64,000 nucleotides of DNA from Pseudomonas akapageensis. GTDB taxonomy: Bacteria > Pseudomonadota > Gammaproteobacteria > Pseudomonadales > Pseudomonadaceae. The stretch spans positions 1-64,000 of the forward strand of contig NZ_VXCP01000022.1 in the NCBI RefSeq assembly GCF_011355085.1, read 5' to 3'. Made by a program: the position numbers and the translations under genes. The stretch's first letter is position 1, and the number at the start of each line of letters is the position of its first letter. The notes beneath the pieces are model-generated. The model searched no databases. It was not told the DNA's origin and was given only the letters and a program-made list of their open reading frames with translations. Below are positions 26,087-33,332 of the stretch, piece by piece.

Positions 26087-26598
26087 GCTCCGTGAAGTGG
26101 GTCGCAGCGTTCGCTGTTGTCCTGCTGCTGATGGCTGGCAGCGGGGCGGTCGCCTGGCGCTGGCAGGCCAACAGCTACGCCGCCAAGCTGACCAGCCAGG
26201 AATCTACGCATCAAGCCGACCTTACTGCAATTGCCAATGCTGGTGCTACTCAGTCCCGCCAAGCGCTGGAGAAGCAGCAGACCGCCGAGCAGGCCTTGGC
26301 CTATCTCGACAGTAAAACCACTATGGAGAAAGCCAATGCACTCGCTGAAAATGAAACTCTGCGCCGTGCTGTCGCTGATGGCGCTCGCCGGCTCCGGCTG
26401 CGCATCGCGGGAAGTTGTCGTGCCGGTGGTAGCAACGTGCCCGGTACCGCCAGCGCCGCCAGATTGGGCAATGCAGGCGACATCGAACTCTCTGCAGCTG
26501 CTGGACGGACTGTTTTCGATTTCAGAACAGGAGTCATCGCCGACCAATCAGCCTTGATAGCGCTGCAGGCATGTGTCAGGGATGTTTGTTCGAAGTGA
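26083..26598 (+). CDS. Phage i-spanin (Rz-like) lysis protein
   Basis: A 171-residue protein with a single N-terminal transmembrane helix (WVAAFAVVLLLMAGSGAVAW) followed by an Ala/Gln/Glu-rich predicted coiled coil (LTSQESTHQADLTAIANAGA onwards). This is the layout of Rz-type inner-membrane spanins. It overlaps the endolysin stop by 4 bases and contains the Rz1 gene in another frame. It appears intact. Confidence 0.82.
   Translation: MSSVKWVAAFAVVLLLMAGSGAVAWRWQANSYAAKLTSQESTHQADLTAIANAGATQSRQALEKQQTAEQALAYLDSKTTMEKANALAENETLRRAVADGARRLRLRIAGSCRAGGSNVPGTASAARLGNAGDIELSAAAGRTVFDFRTGVIADQSALIALQACVRDVCSK
26336..26557 (+). CDS. Phage o-spanin (Rz1-like) lipoprotein nested in Rz
   Basis: A 73-residue lipoprotein lying wholly inside the Rz gene in the +1 frame. 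The signal MKLCAVLSLMALAGSGC contains a lipobox ending at Cys. A Pro-rich stretch (CPVPPAPPDW) follows, typical of Rz1. The start is ATG at 26336 or 26351. Nested Rz/Rz1 genes are a known phage arrangement; the pair fuses inner and outer membranes during lysis. Confidence 0.82.
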   Translation: MHSLKMKLCAVLSLMALAGSGCASREVVVPVVATCPVPPAPPDWAMQATSNSLQLLDGLFSISEQESSPTNQP

Positions 26599-26601
26599 TA
26601 G

Positions 26602-26979
26602 TTACGAGCCCTGCGATGCCAAAACAGGCGCATCGTTATCGGAAGCCTCGCATGCTACCTCGGCGATAGTCTCTGATAGGGAGCCTTTGTAAATGGGGGT
26701 CGACTCGCGATCCTGTTTTGCCGAGGCCAAGTCTTCCACTATGTTGGCCGATCCAAGAAATCGCACAGTGCGATCGGCGCAATTCAACACGCGCTTAGCA
26801 TAGCTGGTACCGATGACTCCTACCCGCTTGGTAACCACCGTTCTATCGGCGCTGTCCCCGGTCATAGAAACGATTGAAAAGGTGGCATCATCCAGGTCAG
26901 ATGATATTTGCGGGGCATCGGCCAATGCTGAAGTCGCATTCAAAGATAGGAGGCAGGACAAAAACACAAGTTTCTTCAT
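26602..26979 (-). CDS. Small exported protein, paralogue A
   Basis: A 125-residue protein with signal peptide MKKLVFLSCLLSLNATSALA. The mature part has conserved cysteines (VLNCADRTV and AEVACEAS) that could form a disulphide. It is clearly homologous to the protein at 28151-28519 (shared GDSADRTVVTKRVG, SYAKR, and KGSLS..IAEVAC). Function unknown. It sits just outside the prophage lysis end. Confidence 0.78.
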   Translation of the reverse strand: MKKLVFLSCLLSLNATSALADAPQISSDLDDATFSIVSMTGDSADRTVVTKRVGVIGTSYAKRVLNCADRTVRFLGSANIVEDLASAKQDRESTPIYKGSLSETIAEVACEASDNDAPVLASQGS

Positions 26980-27116
26980 GGTGGCTTCCTTGCGGTGGTG
27001 CTAGTGATAATTGCGGGACAGCATGTTACATCAAAAGTTCGGTTTTGTTTCGAATGGTTACCTATTTCGATAGTTCGTAGACAATCCGAGCGGTAAAAAG
27101 CGTACTACCCAGTTTA

Positions 27117-27488
27117 ATGTACCCATTTGAAACTGTTTTTACATACAGTTTGCGGCGGCGGGATGTATCTCCTGATCACCAAACGAGGCTCAAGGGCGTA
27201 GCCAGGCCGCAAAAGGACATCCTCGCCATCGAGCCATCGAGCCATCGAGCCATCGAGCCATCGAGCCATCGAGCCATCGAGCCATTGAGGAGCGACCTGC
27301 GTGTGCAGGAGCTTGATTGCCGAGTGCTGAGTCGCAAGGCGAATGTAGCCAGGGTGCGGCCCGCATTGCCGCTCGATCCTGATCCGATCAACCCGTTGCT
27401 TGATACCACGCTGGCCAGCATGTCGACCGGTGGTTTCGTGCTGAGCGGCGTGGAGGATATCGACGGCTGCCTCTCTGCGCAGTCGTGA
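27117..27488 (+). CDS. Possible small phage-like protein containing an 8-bp repeat array
   Basis: A 123-codon frame. The C-terminal part (LRVQELDCRVLSRKANVARV and LLDTTLASMSTGGFVLSGVE) looks like real protein, but codons about 37-57 are made by the 8-bp repeat at 27225-27288 (AIEPSSHR units). There is no clear Shine-Dalgarno sequence at the listed start. Gene or decayed gene; low certainty. Confidence 0.35.
   Translation: MYPFETVFTYSLRRRDVSPDHQTRLKGVARPQKDILAIEPSSHRAIEPSSHRAIEPLRSDLRVQELDCRVLSRKANVARVRPALPLDPDPINPLLDTTLASMSTGGFVLSGVEDIDGCLSAQS
27225..27288. repeat. 8-bp tandem repeat array
   Basis: GCCATCGA is repeated seven times perfectly plus one copy with a single change (GCCATTGA). Eight-base units shift the reading frame with each copy gained or lost. 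Confidence 0.97.
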
Positions 27489-27564
27489 TGGTGTCGGGCT
27501 GAGTAGGGGGTTGTGGGGGCTATAAAAAGGAAGGGATCGGGCAGAACGCCAAGGGAAGCGCAGT

Positions 27565-27600
27565 AAAAAGGCTGGCAATTGTAAATAATTGCGAGCCTTA
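27565..27600 (-). terminator. Intrinsic terminator after the 114-residue gene
   Basis: On the minus strand AAGGCTCGCAATT / AATTGCCAGCCTT forms a stem with one mismatch and is followed by TTTTT. It lies 5 bases past the stop codon of the gene at 27605. Confidence 0.8.
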
Positions 27601-27604
27601 CGAT

Positions 27605-27949
27605 TTACTTTTTATAGTCGACGGAAATTTTTGTGCCCAAGGGGAGCGTGCCAATTTCGTAGTCAGGCGACCACGTAGCGATATTGTGCGCAGCGATTGC
27701 TATGCCTGCCCCGGCCGCAATGACTGTCCCCCAGCCTGTCCATGCGGCGGCTCCCATCGCAGCAACCCGACCTATTGTGTAGACGCGGCATTTCATTCCT
27801 TGGGACTCAACCAGCTTTTCAAGCGTTTTGACCGCTGCGCTGGTTTTCAGGTGGTCCGGGCATTCCAAGACAAAACTCTCATGGTTCTTGAGCTTCTGCT
27901 TAATTTGCTCGTCGGAAACCGAGTCAACGTCGTAAACGTTCACATCCAT
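27605..27949 (-). CDS. Small protein with glycine-rich hydrophobic segment, unknown
   Basis: A 114-residue protein. An N-terminal soluble half (DEQIKQKLKNHESFVLECPD) is followed by a Gly/Ala-rich hydrophobic stretch (AAMGAAAWTGWGTVIAAGAG, about 68-87), which may insert in a membrane, and a polar tail. AGGAGAGG precedes the ATG. The gene has its own terminator. I do not recognise the family. Confidence 0.68.
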   Translation of the reverse strand: MDVNVYDVDSVSDEQIKQKLKNHESFVLECPDHLKTSAAVKTLEKLVESQGMKCRVYTIGRVAAMGAAAWTGWGTVIAAGAGIAIAAHNIATWSPDYEIGTLPLGTKISVDYKK

Positions 27950-28150
27950 GCCAACCTCTCCTATACAGTGTTTTTACCTAAGTAGCATATCGGCGACAGA
28001 TCTAAATGCTTTAGCGAAAATCAGGTGTCCGCTGCGCCTGAGTCTGAGCTCGCACCTGAAATGCAGCGGAAGCGATGCGCAGTGTTTACGGGGGTTTTAG
28101 CCTCTCCAAAACGCTCCATTTCGCATAAATTGGCCCAAGCGCCTATACCT

Positions 28151-28519
28151 CTAGTTCTGCAACGCTAAACCAGACGGATCAGAGGCCTTGCAAGCGACTT
28201 CGGCGATACTCGCTGATAGGGAGCCTTTGAAAATGGGGGTTGTCTCGGGATCCGGCTTTGCTGAGACCAGGTCCTCCATTGTTTTACCCGATCCAAGAAA
28301 TAGCACCGTGTGGTCGCCGCAGTTGAACGCGCGCTTGGCATAGCTGGCACCGCTGGTTCCTACCCGCTTGGTAACCACCGTTCTATCGGCACTGTCCCCG
28401 GCAATAGCAACGATTGAATAGGTGGCATCATCTTGTTCAGATGAGATTTGCAGGGCATCTGCCATTGCTGAAGTTGCATTCAAGGACAGGATGCAGGACA
28501 AAAACACAATCTTCTTCAT
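28151..28519 (-). CDS. Small exported protein, paralogue B
   Basis: A 122-residue protein with signal peptide MKKIVFLSCILSLNATSAMA and the same cysteine pattern (FNCGDHTV, AEVACKAS) as the protein at 26602-26979. About two-thirds of positions agree. The two copies face the same way and are 1.2 kb apart, with the 8-bp repeat and the 114-residue gene between them, which suggests a tandem duplication. Function unknown. Confidence 0.78.
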   Translation of the reverse strand: MKKIVFLSCILSLNATSAMADALQISSEQDDATYSIVAIAGDSADRTVVTKRVGTSGASYAKRAFNCGDHTVLFLGSGKTMEDLVSAKPDPETTPIFKGSLSASIAEVACKASDPSGLALQN

Positions 28520-28628
28520 GATGGCTTCCTTGCGGTTGTGTTGGGTGGGGTGAAACCGATGATCGCGCGACAGCAGGGTACATCAATAGTTCGGTAATTT
28601 TTGTTACTAATGGTTAAAATTATCCAGG

Positions 28629-28994
28629 TTATTGTCCGCTGGCACCGCCTCCTGCGCTGGAACCTGCTCCGGTCCCCGCACCGCTACCACTCGAACCACC
28701 TGCGTCGCCCGTGCCACCGGTTCCGGATCCCATTGTTCGATTGATGGCTGTTCCCGAGCTTTTACCCTTGCCGGTATTTCTGCTGTCGCTCGGATGAACG
28801 GTGGTGGCGCGGTCGATGGCCTCGCTGGCCGGGCCCGGCAGTGCATCCGGGGTTGCCGTTGTGCTGCCGGGCATGTTGAACGACTTGGGTGTTGCCGGGA
28901 ACCCGTTATAAGGCACGGATTCAGCAAGCGCTGTGACAGCCGGAACACTCAGGGCAGTTGCCAGTAAAAACCAGGTTATGAATCTTTTCATCAT
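28629..28994 (-). CDS. Exported Gly/Ser/Thr-rich low-complexity protein
   Basis: A 121-residue protein with signal peptide MKRFITWFLLATALSVPAVTALA. The C-terminal third is almost only Gly, Ser, Ala and Thr (GSGTGGTGDAGGSSGSGAGT). AGGAGA precedes a double ATG at 28994. No catalytic domain is apparent. It may be a surface or periplasmic protein. Confidence 0.7.
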   Translation of the reverse strand: MMKRFITWFLLATALSVPAVTALAESVPYNGFPATPKSFNMPGSTTATPDALPGPASEAIDRATTVHPSDSRNTGKGKSSGTAINRTMGSGTGGTGDAGGSSGSGAGTGAGSSAGGGASGQ

Positions 28995-29054
28995 GGCGTC
29001 TCCTGGGGTGAGTCGTTCCCTGACAGTTGCCGGCAAGCCTTCGAGGAAGGATCG

Positions 29055-29411
29055 TCAGTAACCGCCGCCACCTCCGCTGGTAATGGACTCCTTGTCATCG
29101 CGTTGCTTGGCGCTCCATTGCGCGCAAGTCATGAAGCCGGTGTGATCCACCTTGTCAGCTGCATCGAAGCTGACGGCATAGGGCTGCTGCTGGTTGGCAT
29201 GGGTCAAGCGGTAATCGAGGCAGGAGCCGGGGCGTTCCGTGCGGGTGCTCTGGGATGCAGGCTGGCCAGCGATACTGAGGACCTGTTGCTTGCTCATGCC
29301 TTTGTCGACTTTTGCGACCAGTGGCTGGTCCCGATAGGTGTCGTAGAGAGGGTCGGCGCAACCACCCAGCGTCGCCAGCACAATACAGGTTGCGAGAAGT
29401 TGCTTGTTCAT
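29055..29411 (-). CDS. osmE: OsmE-like outer-membrane lipoprotein
   Basis: A 118-residue lipoprotein with lipobox LATLGGC (Cys 18). The SmpA/OmlA-type fold signature is seen as VDKGMSKQQVLSIAGQPAS. It matches the layout of the osmotically inducible protein OsmE, including the cysteines in GSCLDYRL and FMTCAQW. The extreme C-terminus is Gly-rich (SGGGGGY). The E. coli homologue is induced by osmotic stress. Confidence 0.82.
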   Translation of the reverse strand: MNKQLLATCIVLATLGGCADPLYDTYRDQPLVAKVDKGMSKQQVLSIAGQPASQSTRTERPGSCLDYRLTHANQQQPYAVSFDAADKVDHTGFMTCAQWSAKQRDDKESITSGGGGGY

Positions 29412-29452
29412 GGGGTCTCCCGGTGTCTGAGTGAGTCGCGGAAGACGGCCGG

Positions 29453-29965
29453 CTACTGCGGGTGGGCGAATTTCGTCCGGAACCAGTCGTCGAGCATGGC
29501 CTTTTCAGCATATAACCGGTCGTTGCTTCCCGCACGGCCGGGGCGTTGCAGGTAGAGCTGGTCCATTACCCGTGCATCGTCCTGGCTGAGTACCCGGCCA
29601 TCCTGTTTGAGCACATAATGCGGGTTGATGATTGGCCACGTGATATCGCGCATGAAGCGGACCTGGCTGGCATTGGGGCGCCAGGGTTCGTAGCGGCCGG
29701 CGAGGTCGATATCGTCGACTTCGATCTGCAATTGCTGGCCGGGCTTGAGGTAGCGCGCGCCGAGGCGCTCCATATAGCTGCTCAGGCTGTTCATGACATA
29801 GTCATCGGCACCGCGCTCGTAACCGTTGGCGTTCAAGCTGGCATCGCTAAAGGATTCAGGGTGCTTGTAGCTGATATCCACCACTTTGGTGGTGGCCGCC
29901 AAAGACTGGCTGCAGATCAACAACGTCAGTGCTGCCAGTGTGGCAATTGACACTATCACACGCAC
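29453..29965 (-). CDS. DUF3016 family periplasmic protein
   Basis: A 170-residue protein with a signal peptide ending near SQSLAATT (residue 23). Conserved DUF3016 features include VDISYKHPESFSDA, a long amphipathic helix, LQIEVDDIDLAGRYEP, and the C-terminal EKAMLDDWFRTKFA. Function unknown. Confidence 0.82.
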   Translation of the reverse strand: MRVIVSIATLAALTLLICSQSLAATTKVVDISYKHPESFSDASLNANGYERGADDYVMNSLSSYMERLGARYLKPGQQLQIEVDDIDLAGRYEPWRPNASQVRFMRDITWPIINPHYVLKQDGRVLSQDDARVMDQLYLQRPGRAGSNDRLYAEKAMLDDWFRTKFAHPQ

Positions 29966-30039
29966 GTTTCACCTCCCGTCCACGCGTTGGGCTGGCTGCC
30001 GCACTATAGTTATTCTACGCCCCTGGTACTGGTTTCAGC

Positions 30040-30735
30040 ATGAGCAGACTGCTTCACCTTTCAGCCAATAGTGCAGGGCGCGATTTCGCCGTGGGAGATA
30101 TCCATGGCCATTTCACGCGGCTGCAATTCGCCCTCGATGGGGTGGGGTTCGATGCGTCCTGTGATCGCCTGTTCAGTGTCGGCGACCTGGTCGACCGCGG
30201 CCCGGAAAGCGAGCGATCCCTCGAATGGTTGGATAAGCCCTGGTTTTACGCCGTGCAAGGCAATCACGAAGCCTTGGCCATAGCCCATGTGTGCGGTGGT
30301 TATCTGGATTACTCGATGTACCGTGCCAGTGGGGGTGGCTGGTTCCTGGACTTGCCGCGACAGGAGCAGGAGGTGTTCGCCAGCCGTTTCGATCGCATGC
30401 CCCTGGCGATCGAGCTGGAGACTCCAGGCGGCGTGGTTGCGCTGGTGCATGCCGACTGTCCGTTCTCGAGTTGGGCGCCCTTGCGCGAAATCCTGGTCGA
30501 GGGCGGTAGCATGCTGACGGCGGTGCAGGAAGTCTGTCAGTGGTCAAGAAGGCGCTTGCAGCAAGAGCGAACGGACGGCGTCGAAGGGGTGCGAGCCCTG
30601 ATCGTGGGGCACACCCCCTTGCGGCAGGTGGCGGTGCTGGGCAATGTCTACCATATCGACACGGCGGGATGGGCCTCGGGGTATTTCACCGTGCTGGATC
30701 TGCATACCCTCGAGGCCGTGCCTTTTACCAGCTGA
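30040..30735 (+). CDS. PP2A-like metallophosphoesterase (PrpA/PrpB-type protein phosphatase)
   Basis: A 231-residue calcineurin-like phosphatase. The metal-binding motifs are GDIHGH (near residue 19), GDLVDRG (near 48), GNHE (near 75) and the later His residues in LVHADCPF and GHTPLRQV. Short bacterial phosphatases of this type act on phosphoproteins or small phosphate compounds. No membrane segment. It ends overlapping the autotransporter gene tail-to-tail. Confidence 0.9.
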   Translation: MSRLLHLSANSAGRDFAVGDIHGHFTRLQFALDGVGFDASCDRLFSVGDLVDRGPESERSLEWLDKPWFYAVQGNHEALAIAHVCGGYLDYSMYRASGGGWFLDLPRQEQEVFASRFDRMPLAIELETPGGVVALVHADCPFSSWAPLREILVEGGSMLTAVQEVCQWSRRRLQQERTDGVEGVRALIVGHTPLRQVAVLGNVYHIDTAGWASGYFTVLDLHTLEAVPFTS

Positions 30736-33193
30736 TGCGTACGCCCGCGTTGCTGGCGATCCCTTCCTGATTGTTAGTGTCCAGGTTGGTCTTGTAGTCA
30801 AGGCTGACATAGGTACTGACTGATTTTGACAATTGGGCGACTACACCGAAGCCAATGTCGGCCGAGGAGGACTTGTGCTCGGTCTTGATGCTGTCGAAAG
30901 CGTTGTAGGTCACCGTGTCATAGCCACCGAATGTTCGCCAGGCATTGGCTCGCAAGTAAGGCTCCACCGGAATGTTCCGAATCTGATAGCGTCCTTTCAA
31001 ACGAGCGCCGAGCCGGGCGGTAGTTGAGTCCTGGGAGTCGAAGGAGACGTCGGAAATCCCGTCGTTCTGGCCGTCCAGGCGGATCTGCTGGTTGATGATC
31101 TGCACCTGTGGCTCGACGGCCCAGTTGTCGGACACCTTGATCGGATAACCACCCTCGGCCGAAAGGGTGCGGCCGTGGCCTTTGGTATCGAGCTTGACGC
31201 CACGTTCGGAGCGACTGTCCCCGTCCAGCCATGAATACATGGCCACCAGATCGATGTACCAGCCCTGGGGCTCGGAGATTGTCCAGTAGGCGCCGATATG
31301 CTCGCCATTGAGCTTTGTTTTACCGGCCCGGGTATTCTCGAATCCTCCGGCGAAGCCATCGACGTCCCCGCGCAGGCGGCTCTTGCCGACGAACATCCCG
31401 GCCCGTTGATAGAGCCCGTCGCTGGTTTGCGAGGCAAACCCGTCATGGCCGACCTGGAAGCCCTGGTCCGAACCGTCAAGGCGTGGAGAGGCGGCGCCGG
31501 TCCAGCTTTTGCGCAGCTCACTGCCGTAGACCCGGCCCCAGCCGGCCGGTACGAACCCGGTTTCAGTCAGCAGGCTCTGCTCGCCCTGACGATCGTGGAA
31601 GGTGGCGAGGAAGTTCATGAGCATCAGTTGGGCGGCAGGTACCACGACCGAGTAGACCGGCACTTCGAGGCGGTAGAGCGGGATAGGGTCTGCACCCACC
31701 ACAGCCGGCGGCAATGGCGGCGAGTCCATGGCAGGGGTTGGCAAGATCTCGGCGGGGATCTCCACAGGTGTGGTCACAGGTGGCTGTACGGGATCGACCG
31801 GAGCCCGAGGCGCGGGGGCGACGACACTGTTGCGCAGGAACCAGCTGTTTTCCGATCCTGCGCTGCGACCACCCTTGAACAAGACGTACTGGTAGGCCCC
31901 GGCCGAAAGCGAACCGCCTTTGAGCGAGAACGCATCGGCGCTGCTGACGGCACCATTGCGAGCCTGTACAACCTCGATGCCATTGTTCAGGGTCGCGGCC
32001 CCCGGACCATTGAGGTTGCTGACGGTGATCTGCGTGTTACCGCTGATATTGCCCTGGTCGACCACCAGTTTGTCGGTCCTGGAACTGTCGTCGCCCAGAA
32101 CGGTTTGCAGCCAGAGTTGGCCGCCGCTGCCGGTATAATTGCCATGCACGGTCAGTGAGTCGGTGGCGGCGCTGCTGCCGGTGGTCATGTCGATGGTCCC
32201 GGCATTGTTCAGGGTCACCAACTGGCCTGCGGTATGGGGCCGGATCGTGCCTTGGGTGACGGCCAGAGTACTGCTCCGATCGATGTTGAAGGTGCCTGTG
32301 CCGCTAATGCTGTCGCCCAGGACAAAATCGTCGGCCAAGTTGAGTTTCGAACGGCGGGTCAGGTTGACTGTTTCCCAGCCAGTATAGCGGCCCGCTGAAT
32401 CGGAGGTGCTGCGCTCGATTGTCAGTTGGTCGTTGCCCAGCCCCCCATCCACAGTGGGAGTGGAAGAAATCTGACTTTCAGTCAGGTGGGTGATCAACGC
32501 GGTGTCATTGCCGTTGCCCATCAGAATGGCCGACTTGATGACACCGTTTTCATTCCATTCGAAACGGTCATCCCCCTCGCTGGCGCGGATTTCCCCATCG
32601 ATTTCGCCATCGGTGACGGTAATTTTGTCGGGGCCGCCGCTGGTACTGACATTGCCGCCGATTCTGCCACCTTCGATTTTGATGGTGTCGGCACCGAGTC
32701 CTGTGACCAGGTTGCCGATGATCAGCCCGCCAGACATCTCGAAGATGTTGTCATCGAGTTTCATGTCGACCCGACCGATGGTGCCCCCGCTCACTTTCGC
32801 CCGGTCGCCGGATACAAATGCGCCGACGATGGTGCCACCGGAGATATAGAAGTCGTCGAATCCGTCACCTTGGTCCAGTGACGCGATTTTCCCTCCCGTC
32901 ATGAAAAAGGAGTCGCTGCCATCGCCTTCCCGGATTGCGCCGATCTGCGCATTGCTGGCGATATGGACCTGGTCGTCGCCCGCACCGAAGTCAACGGACG
33001 CGATGTTGCTGGTGCCGCGGGCGACCAGCGTGTTGTTACCCAGCCCATCGTTGAATGGGCCAGAGTTCCCTGATTCGCACAAATAATGGTTATTACCCGC
33101 CGGGCGGGTGACGCTGCAGGCAGCCTGGGCCTGCTGCAGCGCCAGGCTCAAGAGAGAAAGAGCACCGATTTGGATCAGCTTGTTGTTTGCCAT
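30725..33193 (-). CDS. Type Va autotransporter with outer-membrane beta barrel
   Basis: An 822-residue protein with signal peptide MANNKLIQIGALSLLSLALQ. The passenger has a repeating beta-helix of the form GD(D/G)...I.GG (about 60-230), then a pertactin-like stem (LTVHGNYTGSGGQLWLQTVL). A Pro-rich hinge (about 455-500) precedes a barrel of about 300 residues ending VRISW rather than the more common terminal Phe. AAGG lies 9 bases upstream of the chosen ATG. It should display the passenger at the cell surface. Confidence 0.88.
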   Translation of the reverse strand: MANNKLIQIGALSLLSLALQQAQAACSVTRPAGNNHYLCESGNSGPFNDGLGNNTLVARGTSNIASVDFGAGDDQVHIASNAQIGAIREGDGSDSFFMTGGKIASLDQGDGFDDFYISGGTIVGAFVSGDRAKVSGGTIGRVDMKLDDNIFEMSGGLIIGNLVTGLGADTIKIEGGRIGGNVSTSGGPDKITVTDGEIDGEIRASEGDDRFEWNENGVIKSAILMGNGNDTALITHLTESQISSTPTVDGGLGNDQLTIERSTSDSAGRYTGWETVNLTRRSKLNLADDFVLGDSISGTGTFNIDRSSTLAVTQGTIRPHTAGQLVTLNNAGTIDMTTGSSAATDSLTVHGNYTGSGGQLWLQTVLGDDSSRTDKLVVDQGNISGNTQITVSNLNGPGAATLNNGIEVVQARNGAVSSADAFSLKGGSLSAGAYQYVLFKGGRSAGSENSWFLRNSVVAPAPRAPVDPVQPPVTTPVEIPAEILPTPAMDSPPLPPAVVGADPIPLYRLEVPVYSVVVPAAQLMLMNFLATFHDRQGEQSLLTETGFVPAGWGRVYGSELRKSWTGAASPRLDGSDQGFQVGHDGFASQTSDGLYQRAGMFVGKSRLRGDVDGFAGGFENTRAGKTKLNGEHIGAYWTISEPQGWYIDLVAMYSWLDGDSRSERGVKLDTKGHGRTLSAEGGYPIKVSDNWAVEPQVQIINQQIRLDGQNDGISDVSFDSQDSTTARLGARLKGRYQIRNIPVEPYLRANAWRTFGGYDTVTYNAFDSIKTEHKSSSADIGFGVVAQLSKSVSTYVSLDYKTNLDTNNQEGIASNAGVRISW

Positions 33194-33332
33194 CGCTATC
33201 ATCCTTGAAACCCGAAGAAAGCGGGATTTGCAGGATTTCTAACAGCGACAACGCAAGTGCATAAGCTGACAGATCTGCCAGGTTGTTAGCTTGTAAAAAA
33301 GGTTTGAAACTTAGGGGCCGACGCCCGAAGTG

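Larger units (their letters stand above)
23346..26598. mobile_element. Degraded prophage remnant
   Basis: The region holds an integrase C-terminus, several small phage-type genes broken by frameshifts or stop codons, a headless GH19 endolysin and an intact Rz/Rz1 spanin pair. The integrase end is at 23346, next to ybiT, and the lysis end is at 26598. No capsid, tail or replication genes remain, so most of the prophage has been deleted. Attachment sites could not be identified. Confidence 0.8.

Noticed and set aside
27225..27288. 8-bp array considered as a CRISPR remnant
   Set aside because: The repeats have no spacers and are far too short; no cas genes are near.
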